A DNA stretch of 5,531 nucleotides from an uncultured Persicitalea sp. GTDB lineage: Bacteria; Bacteroidota; Bacteroidia; Cytophagales; Spirosomataceae. The position numbers and the translations under genes were made by a program. The first letter of the stretch is position 1; each line of letters opens with the position of its first letter. Below, in pieces: positions 1 through 4,806 of this stretch. The notes under the pieces were generated by a model. The model searched no databases and was not told the DNA's origin. It saw only the letters and a list, made by a program, of their open reading frames with translations. The stretch lies in assembly GCA_950075905.1 (NCBI GenBank), contig CATMVR010000388.1:1-5531 (forward strand), given 5' to 3'.

Positions 1-1
1 C

Positions 2-205
2 GGCAACCCCAAACCCGTAGTTGGCTTCATTGCCGGACAAACTGCTCCCAAAGGACGCCGTATGGGGCATGCCGGGGCCATTATTGGTGGGGCCGACGAT
101 ACCGCCGAAGCTAAAATGCGTATCATGCGCGAGTGTGGCATTCACGTGGCAGAATCTCCCGCCGTCATTGGCGAAACCATGCTCATTGCGCTTGGAAAAA
201 AATAG
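2..205 (+). CDS. sucD: Succinyl-CoA synthetase alpha subunit, C-terminal fragment (5' part outside window)
   Basis: The open frame entering from the left edge gives 67 residues, starting GNPKPVVGFIAGQTAP and ending in ALGKK before a TAG stop. It matches the C-terminal end of the succinyl-CoA ligase alpha subunit. The hallmark GRRMGHAGAI stretch lies at fragment residues 18-27. Its His (residue 23, codon 68-70) corresponds to the histidine that is transiently phosphorylated in the family (His246 in the E. coli enzyme). The enzyme interconverts succinyl-CoA plus ADP or GDP and phosphate with succinate plus nucleoside triphosphate in the TCA cycle, as a complex with the beta subunit SucC, in the cytoplasm. 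The stop and C-terminal end look normal and the gene is cut only by the window edge. A hairpin 25 bases after the stop probably ends the transcript. The family assignment is very secure. Confidence 0.95.
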   Translation, partial: GNPKPVVGFIAGQTAPKGRRMGHAGAIIGGADDTAEAKMRIMRECGIHVAESPAVIGETMLIALGKK

Positions 206-229
206 TACTACTCAGAATAATCCTGAATT

Positions 230-259
230 AGTAAGGGCTGGGGCAACCCCGCCCTTACT
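230..259 (+). terminator. Strong GC-rich hairpin after sucD, possible terminator
   Basis: AGTAAGGGC (230-238) pairs perfectly with GCCCTTACT (251-259). Inside that, GGGG (240-243) pairs with CCCC (247-250) around a three-base CAA loop, with one bulged T at 239. This makes 13 base pairs in total. It sits between the sucD stop (205) and the DUF4271 start (267). Only TTGCT follows instead of a T run, so it is not a classical intrinsic terminator. It may end or attenuate transcription from sucD, or protect its 3' end. The next gene's start is only 8 bases downstream, so the hairpin could also lie in that gene's leader. Confidence 0.5.
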
Positions 260-266
260 TGCTACT

Positions 267-1451
267 ATGAAAGAGACCCGCCACCTTATTACCCTCTGCT
301 TTTTTCTACTTTTTGGCCTGGCTCTCTCTCCCGTTCGGGCCGATAACGAGGTGGGGCCCGGAGATAGTTACTACCTGGTGTATGATTACAAGTATGACTG
401 GCTCGTTTACAGTCCACAATACAAAAATTATATACCTTTTTCCAGGGGTATACACGAGTCTGAGCTCTCCACGAGTCTGCAGATCGATCTTCTAAAGAAT
501 CGCCGTTATGACCTTCTGATAAGTTCTTCCAAAGAAAACTATTTGTTTGTTGAAGGCGCTCTGCAACGAAAAATAGAACCCGGAAGCTGGCTCACTCTCG
601 ACATTGACAGCCTTTACCAGGCCTACCGAAAAGAAGAACTCCTGATTTCCCTGTATGGCACATCGGGAGTGGAAGGAAAAACCGTACTCATCGGACATGC
701 CAAAAATAGCATTGCCACTTCGGCGCAGCCCAATGCTACCCCGTTTTCCATTATCAACATCAAACCTATCCAAACATCGCCGTTTGAAGATTTTTCGATC
801 CTGTTGATATTGTTTATGCTTTTGCTCATTCTGTTTACGAATAGCTCCGCTCCGTCTTTGTTCCGCCGGTTCCTTAGCGTTAGCGACTTTGTGGATCGCA
901 ACGAACGAAACGATCTGTACCGGTTTAGCCGCCCCTATACCGGCATCATGCTCCTCAATGCCTTGATGGTCAGCACCTGCATGGGATATCTCATTTTATT
1001 CATGGCTCACAATGACCTTGAAATTATTCCAACCAGTGGCTTATTGTCTGACGGAGACCAGCTGCCAGAACTGCTCTTAGACCAGCTCAAACTGAGCGGA
1101 ATTTTTCTTTTGCTCTTCTTTCTTAAATATCTGCTCATGCGAATTGTGGGCGGTGTACTCAATATTGAGAAAGTACCAAACATTCATTACATCAAGGCAT
1201 TGCAGGTTTCCTACCTTTTCTACGGGTTACTTACAGTGCTACTTTTTGCAGTTTCGCTCCAGAACCCGCATTGGCTTGAACAGCTAAGTATATCTCTGCT
1301 TTACGTCTTTATATTTTACTATCTCATCCGATTCGTATTGCTCTACTTATTTACCAACTACACCGGGCAGGTTATTAATCTGTATTTATTTTCGTACCTT
1401 TGTGTCGTAGAAATCATACCCTTAATCATTGGCGTCAAGTTTGCCATATAG
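267..1451 (+). CDS. DUF4271 family multi-pass membrane protein with exported N-terminal domain
   Basis: The 394-residue protein has three parts. Residues 1-25 (MKETRHLITL..., hydrophobic core, VRA|DN cleavage site) look like a signal peptide. Residues 26-170 are a polar, beta-rich-looking domain with many Tyr and Trp (YLVYDYKYDWLVY, LFVEGALQRKIEPGSW). About six hydrophobic segments follow at roughly 177-190, 226-246, 278-296, 311-331, 340-362 and 370-390. The C-terminal end, NLYLFSYLCVVEIIPLIIG, resembles the DUF4271 family of Bacteroidota membrane proteins. The biochemical role is unknown and none is proposed. The start at 267 was chosen because it opens the signal peptide. The same frame is open back to 21, but that extension overlaps sucD and the hairpin and encodes no recognisable sequence. 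hemD follows after 44 bases and may be co-transcribed. Coding is secure; the family name is recognised from memory. Confidence 0.85.
   Translation: MKETRHLITLCFFLLFGLALSPVRADNEVGPGDSYYLVYDYKYDWLVYSPQYKNYIPFSRGIHESELSTSLQIDLLKNRRYDLLISSSKENYLFVEGALQRKIEPGSWLTLDIDSLYQAYRKEELLISLYGTSGVEGKTVLIGHAKNSIATSAQPNATPFSIINIKPIQTSPFEDFSILLILFMLLLILFTNSSAPSLFRRFLSVSDFVDRNERNDLYRFSRPYTGIMLLNALMVSTCMGYLILFMAHNDLEIIPTSGLLSDGDQLPELLLDQLKLSGIFLLLFFLKYLLMRIVGGVLNIEKVPNIHYIKALQVSYLFYGLLTVLLFAVSLQNPHWLEQLSISLLYVFIFYYLIRFVLLYLFTNYTGQVINLYLFSYLCVVEIIPLIIGVKFAI
1372..1402 (+). promoter_or_regulatory. Possible promoter for hemD inside the DUF4271 gene
   Basis: TACCTTTG at 1395-1402 is an exact match to the Bacteroidota -7 consensus TAnnTTTG. 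TTA at 1372-1374, 20 bases upstream, could serve as a weak -33 element (consensus TTG or TTTG). Transcription would start near 1409 and give hemD a leader of about 87 bases. The box coincides with the codons for Tyr-Leu-Cys in what looks like a conserved C-terminal motif, so the match may come only from protein constraint. Weakly supported. Confidence 0.25.
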
Positions 1452-1495
1452 TGCGTATGGATGCTTTTTAATCCTAAATTAAATGCATATTTTAA

Positions 1496-2281
1496 ATGAG
1501 TGAGACCATCAAATTTGATCAGGATCGGCTCAACAAGGTAACAAGTATTCTGGTAAGCCAGTCGCGACCTGCCGATGAAAACTCTCCCTATTTTGAATTG
1601 GCCAGAAAATACAATATCAAGGTAGACTTCCGGCCGTTTATTAAAGTAGATGGACTATCCTTCAAGGAATTCCGTAAGCAGAGAGTTAACATCCTTGACC
1701 ACACAGCCGTTATTTTTACCAGCCGCAACGCCATTGACCATTTTTTCAGAATCTGCCAGGAGGGAAGGGTTGAAGTACCGGCTGACATGAAGTACTTTTG
1801 CATCTCGGAGCAAACTGCAAATTACCTCCAGAAATACATTATTATCCGCAAGCGTAAGATTTTTTCCGGCACAAAAACCGCCGTGGAACTGATTGAACTG
1901 ATCCGGAAGCACAAAAATGAGAAATTTCTTTATCCTTGCTCGGATGTTCGGAAAAATGATATTCCTGAGTTTGCGGATACAGAAGATTTGCATTTTACCG
2001 AGGCCACCATGTACCAGACGGTATCGGCCGATCTCTCGGATCTGGAAAACGTCTACTACGATATCATCGCATTCTTCAGCCCGTCCGGTATCAAATCTTT
2101 GCTTGAAAACTTCCCTGATTTCAAGCAGAATAAAACCCGGATTGCGGCCTTTGGACCCACTACCGCCAAAGCCGTGGAAGAGGCGGGACTCTACCTCGAT
2201 ATACTGGCTCCCCTACCCAATGCTCCGTCTATGAATGGTGCCCTGGAATTGTACATCAGGAAAGCCAATAACATTCAATAA
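1496..2281 (+). CDS. hemD: Uroporphyrinogen-III synthase
   Basis: The 261-residue soluble protein belongs to the HemD family. HemD cyclises hydroxymethylbilane with inversion of ring D to give uroporphyrinogen III, the common precursor of haem, sirohaem and cobalamin, in the cytoplasm. Sequence identity within this family is low and recognition rests on spaced motifs. These are AVIFTSRNAIDHFF (71-84), FLYPCSDVRKNDIP (144-157), IIAFFSPSGIKSLL (190-203) and the C-terminal IAAFGPTTAKAVEEAG (216-231), followed by a Pro/Ser/Gly segment (APLPNAPSMNG, 238-248). The order fits the two-lobed HemD fold and the length is normal (about 240-270). The AT-rich leader before ATG (AAATTAAATGCATATTTTAA) has no Shine-Dalgarno, as is usual for Bacteroidota. 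No other haem genes are visible. The gene lies 44 bases behind the DUF4271 gene and ends just before a clear terminator. Some Bacteroidota carry more than one HemD-like protein, so catalytic activity is inferred. Confidence 0.85.
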   Translation: MSETIKFDQDRLNKVTSILVSQSRPADENSPYFELARKYNIKVDFRPFIKVDGLSFKEFRKQRVNILDHTAVIFTSRNAIDHFFRICQEGRVEVPADMKYFCISEQTANYLQKYIIIRKRKIFSGTKTAVELIELIRKHKNEKFLYPCSDVRKNDIPEFADTEDLHFTEATMYQTVSADLSDLENVYYDIIAFFSPSGIKSLLENFPDFKQNKTRIAAFGPTTAKAVEEAGLYLDILAPLPNAPSMNGALELYIRKANNIQ

Positions 2282-2286
2282 CTGTC

Positions 2287-2316
2287 AGGAAGGCCGATTT
2301 TTTTTTCGGCCTTCTT
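2287..2316 (+). terminator. Intrinsic terminator after hemD
   Basis: AGGAAGGCCGA (2287-2297) pairs with TCGGCCTTCTT (2306-2316), giving 11 pairs including one G-T, around a loop of eight T. T-rich sequence follows (CGCTTTTCTCAATTTTTTT to 2335). The hairpin begins six bases after the hemD stop. It is the clearest terminator in the window and separates the DUF4271-hemD unit from porP. Confidence 0.8.
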
Positions 2317-2362
2317 CGCTTTTCTCAATTTTTTTGCAGAATATGCGTTATCCTGTAAACTT

Positions 2363-2390
2363 TTTGGTACAGGGTTTGTACTTAGTGTTG
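2363..2390 (+). promoter_or_regulatory. Candidate porP promoter
   Basis: TAGTGTTG at 2383-2390 matches the Bacteroidota -7 box TAnnTTTG at all but one defined base. TTTG at 2363-2366 could be the -33 element, though the 16-base spacer is shorter than the usual roughly 18-21. The predicted start near 2397 would leave a leader of about 17 bases before the porP ATG at 2414. Its placement directly after the hemD terminator is what is expected of a promoter for an independent porP transcript. Confidence 0.35.
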
Positions 2391-2413
2391 AATAAGGATT
2401 TTCCTAAACCTAT

Positions 2414-3367
2414 ATGTTACGAAGCATTTACCCCAAAATTTTCCTGCTAGGAAGTCTATGTTTTTCCACGGTAGTATATGGGCAGCAACCTTCGCAATTT
2501 AGCCAGTTTCAGCTAAATCAGCTCTATTTTAATCCCGCCGCGGCGGGTGCAGATGGCGTCACGAAGTTTCAGCTGGTCCACCGCAACCAGTATAGTGGCT
2601 ACCAGGGCACATTCGATCAGGGGGGAGCGCCTACCACCCAGTTTTTTTCGGGTAGTACGGCTTTCAAAAATATAGGGGTAGGTCTTACGGTTTATAACGA
2701 TAAAATAGGGGCGCTAACTAACCAGAGTATCCATTTGGCGGCAGCGTACCGGTTGCCCCTTGCCAACGGCACCCTGGCCGTGGGCGGAAGTGCCGGCCTC
2801 TACCGGGTAGCGCTGAACTACAATATTCTGCGCCCCAGCGAGCCCGGTGACCCGCTGATCCAGACCGGAACCGTAGCCGAAGCGCATCCGGACGTAAATC
2901 TGGGGATTCGCTACGAAACATCGGGGTACTATCTGGGGGTATCGGTAAACCATCTGCTAAAATCGCAGTACCAGCTGGGATCCAGCGAGGCTACCAACCC
3001 GTTGGTGCCTACCTACTACGTAAACGGAGGACTGAATCTGGAAATAGGGTACCTTTTTTCAGTCCAGCCTTTTGCAATGGCCAAGTCAGACCTGACCTCG
3101 CTTTCCTTCGAAGGAGGAGCAATGGTAACGTACAATCAGCGATACTGGGCGGGAGCCTCTTACCGGGCGCAGGACGCGATTATCCTGATGGGTGGCATAA
3201 ATCTTTTGCAGAGTCAGACATTAAGGCTCTCGGGGGCTTACGACATTGTTACGGGTGGCACTAGTGTAAAAAGCCCTTCCTCCTACGAGGTTTTGCTTTC
3301 ATACCGGCTACCGGCCCCAAAAATGGGAAAAAAGACAATTGTCAGAACTCCCCGATTCCGATTTTGA
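2414..3367 (+). CDS. porP: PorP/SprF family type IX secretion outer-membrane protein
   Basis: The 317-residue protein opens with a signal peptide (MLRSIYPKIFLLGSLCFSTVVYG, predicted cleavage before QQ at 24). The family signature FSQFQLNQLYFNPAAAG follows at 29-45. The rest is alternating Gly/aromatic/polar strands typical of a small outer-membrane beta-barrel (for example NIGVGLTVYNDKIGAL, YYLGVSVNHLL, YWAGASYRAQDAIILMGG). It ends in the basic tail KKTIVRTPRFRF with a terminal aromatic residue. The length is normal for the family. PorP is needed for T9SS function and is thought to work with the GldK-GldN ring at the outer membrane. Some paralogues (SprF) serve individual secreted adhesins. 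Bacteroidota often have many such paralogues, but the position next to gldK and gldL argues that this is the core PorP. The ATG at 2414 gives the complete signal peptide. Family is very secure; core role is inferred from context. Confidence 0.92.
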   Translation: MLRSIYPKIFLLGSLCFSTVVYGQQPSQFSQFQLNQLYFNPAAAGADGVTKFQLVHRNQYSGYQGTFDQGGAPTTQFFSGSTAFKNIGVGLTVYNDKIGALTNQSIHLAAAYRLPLANGTLAVGGSAGLYRVALNYNILRPSEPGDPLIQTGTVAEAHPDVNLGIRYETSGYYLGVSVNHLLKSQYQLGSSEATNPLVPTYYVNGGLNLEIGYLFSVQPFAMAKSDLTSLSFEGGAMVTYNQRYWAGASYRAQDAIILMGGINLLQSQTLRLSGAYDIVTGGTSVKSPSSYEVLLSYRLPAPKMGKKTIVRTPRFRF

Positions 3368-3380
3368 AATTCGTGTGATC

Positions 3381-3415
3381 TACCCAAATTTGATCCTTTT
3401 GCCTCAAATTGGGTA
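3381..3415 (+). terminator. Hairpin after porP, possible weak terminator
   Basis: TACCCAAATTTGA (3381-3393) pairs with TCAAATTGGGTA (3404-3415): 12 pairs with one bulged A, around a ten-base loop. It begins 14 bases after the porP stop. ATCAGTTTG rather than a T run follows, so termination strength is doubtful. It lies just before the candidate gldK promoter box. Confidence 0.45.
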
Positions 3416-3436
3416 ATCAGTTTGAATTCCAAATGC

Positions 3437-3444
3437 TATCTTTG
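3437..3444 (+). promoter_or_regulatory. Candidate promoter -7 box for the gldK-gldL unit
   Basis: TATCTTTG is a perfect TAnnTTTG match and the only perfect one I see in the porP-gldK gap. The -33 position is unclear. TTTG at 3421-3424 is 12 bases upstream and TTG at 3409-3411 is 25 bases upstream; neither is at the usual distance. Transcription would start near 3451, leaving about 170 bases of leader before gldK at 3620. If real, it would let gldK and downstream genes be transcribed independently of porP. Confidence 0.45.
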
Positions 3445-3452
3445 AAGAATTT

Positions 3453-3569
3453 ATGAAATTCAGACGAAAGCTATACCAAAAACTAACGTCTTTCGTTAGG
3501 ACGAATAACAAAAGGTGTGGTAAAGCAAACAATGTAACAGCAGCAGAAATTACATATACTATACTATAA
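3453..3569 (+). CDS. Possible 38-residue leader peptide or small protein
   Basis: An ATG two bases after the transcription start predicted from the TATCTTTG box opens a 38-codon frame. It begins MKFRRKLYQKLTSF and ends in TYTIL before TAA, 50 bases ahead of gldK. The peptide is strongly basic in its first half (Lys and Arg at 2, 4, 5, 6 and 10, then Arg16, Lys20, Arg21 and Lys24). It has no hydrophobic segment and matches no family I recognise. The frame spans the competing hairpins of the gldK leader, so translation could affect their folding. An open frame this short may be chance. The case rests only on the position relative to the promoter box and the basic composition. Confidence 0.2.
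   Translation: MKFRRKLYQKLTSFVRTNNKRCGKANNVTAAEITYTIL
3464..3499 (+). promoter_or_regulatory. Overlapping alternative hairpins in the gldK leader
   Basis: CTAACG (3483-3488) pairs with CGTTAG (3494-3499) around the loop TCTTT. ACGAAAG (3464-3470) pairs perfectly with CTTTCGT (3490-3496). The two pairings share bases 3494-3496, so they exclude each other. This is the arrangement of a switchable leader, but both stems are short and no ligand-binding core is recognisable. It matches no riboswitch class I know. Confidence 0.25.
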
Positions 3570-3619
3570 AGAATCATCGTTTTTATACCGATATTAATTC
3601 AAAAACAGCACAAACCATT

Positions 3620-4693
3620 ATGAATGTTAACGTGTTCTATCGAAATGGCGTCAGAAGTTTGCTGATAGTGGCCTCGCTCATGCTGATGCAGAGTTGCGGC
3701 TTTATCAAAGAACGCTTCGGCAAGGGAAAAGGGGAAGAAGTAGGAGTTGCGAACGGAGAAGTTGTTGCCACGGCCCGGAAAGGATACCGACAGACCACTC
3801 CCGCCGGCATGGTAATGATACCCTCCGGCTCCTTTGTGATGGGTCAGGCCGACGAAGATCTGGCCGCCACCATGGTGAACATGAACAAACGGGTAACTAT
3901 CAGCTCGTTTTACATGGACGATACCGAAATTACCAATCACGAGTACCGTCAGTTTGTGAACGCTCTGCTGGTCGACTCTATTTCGGTATTGGGAGAAGAG
4001 GAAATCATGACCAAGTATTACCCCGATACAACGGTTTGGAAGAAAGACTTTGCCTACTCCAACGGCGACCCTATGGTAGAGTACTACTACATGCACCCAT
4101 CTTTTGACACCTATCCGGTGGTGGGTGTAAGCTGGACCGCCGCAAAATACTTTACCGAATGGCGTACCAACCTTTACAACGACTACCGTACCAAGGAAGG
4201 GATGTTTACTTCACCTAGCTTCCGCTTGCCTACTGAGGCCGAGTGGGAGTGGGCTGCCCGTGGCGGGCGTGCCGGGGCTAAGTACCCCTGGGGTAATCCC
4301 TACACCATGAATGGCAAGGGCTGTTTCCTGGCTAACTTTAAACCTCAGCGTGGCAACTACGATGCCGACGGATATCCATATACCGGCCCGGCCAATGCGT
4401 ATAACCCCAACGAGTTTGGACTATACAACATGGCTGGTAACGTATCTGAGTGGACTCTTGATGCCTTCGCCGATAATGCCAATACCATTCTCTGGGACAT
4501 GAACCCTGAAAACGACGACCCCAATGAGCCCCGCAAGGTGATCAAGGGCGGCTCCTGGAAAGATGTGGCCTACTACCTGCAGACAGGTACCCGTTCCTAC
4601 GAGTTTGAGACTCAGCGCCGTGCCTTTATTGGCTTCCGTTGCGTGATGGACAACTTCGACGGTCGCCGTGGCGCAACCGGTGGACGTCGCTAA
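3620..4693 (+). CDS. gldK: GldK/PorK, T9SS ring lipoprotein with formylglycine-generating-enzyme fold
   Basis: The 357-residue lipoprotein has a basic N-terminus and hydrophobic stretch ending LMLMQSCG, with Cys26 as the expected lipidated residue. A Lys/Gly/Glu-rich linker (30-58) follows, then an FGE-sulfatase (SUMF1-like) domain from about 62 to 343. Landmarks are MVMIPSGSFVMG (64-75), YMDDTEITNHEYRQFV (98-113), PVVGVSWTAAKYFTEW (166-181), FRLPTEAEWEWAARGG (201-216), GLYNMAGNVSEWT (267-279), KGGSW (309-313) and GFRCV (338-342). GldK forms, with GldN, a ring in the periplasm attached to the outer membrane and is essential for type IX secretion. The two catalytic cysteines of true FGE enzymes (Cys336 and Cys341 in the human enzyme) fall here on Leu320 and Arg325 by eye, so the fold is structural. 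It ends in an Arg/Gly-rich tail (FDGRRGATGGRR). The protein is shorter than the flavobacterial GldK as I recall it. The ATG at 3620 supplies the full lipoprotein signal. Confidence 0.93.
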   Translation: MNVNVFYRNGVRSLLIVASLMLMQSCGFIKERFGKGKGEEVGVANGEVVATARKGYRQTTPAGMVMIPSGSFVMGQADEDLAATMVNMNKRVTISSFYMDDTEITNHEYRQFVNALLVDSISVLGEEEIMTKYYPDTTVWKKDFAYSNGDPMVEYYYMHPSFDTYPVVGVSWTAAKYFTEWRTNLYNDYRTKEGMFTSPSFRLPTEAEWEWAARGGRAGAKYPWGNPYTMNGKGCFLANFKPQRGNYDADGYPYTGPANAYNPNEFGLYNMAGNVSEWTLDAFADNANTILWDMNPENDDPNEPRKVIKGGSWKDVAYYLQTGTRSYEFETQRRAFIGFRCVMDNFDGRRGATGGRR

Positions 4694-4708
4694 AACAACC
4701 GATATTTC

Positions 4709-4744
4709 AAAAAAGGAAGCAGCGGCACAGGCTGCTTCTTTTTT
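4709..4744 (+). terminator. Terminator-like hairpin between gldK and gldL
   Basis: GAAGCAGC (4716-4723) pairs perfectly with GCTGCTTC (4731-4738) around a seven-base loop. The stem is flanked by an A run (4709-4714) on one side and a T run (4739-4744) on the other, with one bulged G at 4715. It has the form of an intrinsic terminator, possibly working in both directions, 15 bases after the gldK stop. Since gldK and gldL are normally in one operon, partial termination (attenuation) or mRNA 3'-end processing is more likely than a complete stop. Confidence 0.7.
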
Positions 4745-4773
4745 ACACGAGCATAACAAAACCCCTATCTTTA
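4741..4773 (+). promoter_or_regulatory. Possible internal promoter for gldL
   Basis: TATCTTTA at 4766-4773 matches TAnnTTTG at all but the last base. The T run of the preceding terminator (TTTT, 4741-4744) lies 21 bases upstream, where a -33 element would be, although it lacks the G. The predicted start near 4780 gives a leader of about 27 bases before gldL. A short inverted repeat, TTAAC-T-GTTAA (4782-4792), would lie at the very start of that leader and could be an operator or chance AT-rich sequence. Confidence 0.3.
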
Positions 4774-4806
4774 ATTATCAATTAACTGTTAACAATCAGA
4801 ATTTGT

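Noticed and set aside
21..266. In-frame upstream extension of the DUF4271 protein beginning at 21
   Set aside because: It overlaps sucD in another frame, runs through the 230-259 hairpin, and would bury a clear signal peptide that starts at 267.
2235..2450. 71-residue + strand open frame bridging the hemD end and porP start
   Set aside because: It runs through the hemD terminator, overlaps both real genes in other frames and has no recognisable sequence.
3551..3570. TATACTATACTATA near-repeat upstream of gldK, considered as a promoter or tandem repeat
   Set aside because: It has only two to three imperfect units and no TAnnTTTG match; AT-rich leader sequence explains it.
3599..4096. 165-residue open frame on the - strand opposite gldK
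   Set aside because: It lies almost entirely antisense to a well-supported gene, resembles no family, and its composition is that expected of a reverse-frame shadow.
3694..4107. 137-residue + strand open frame inside gldK
   Set aside because: It is an out-of-frame reading of the gldK coding sequence, Arg-rich and without domain resemblance.
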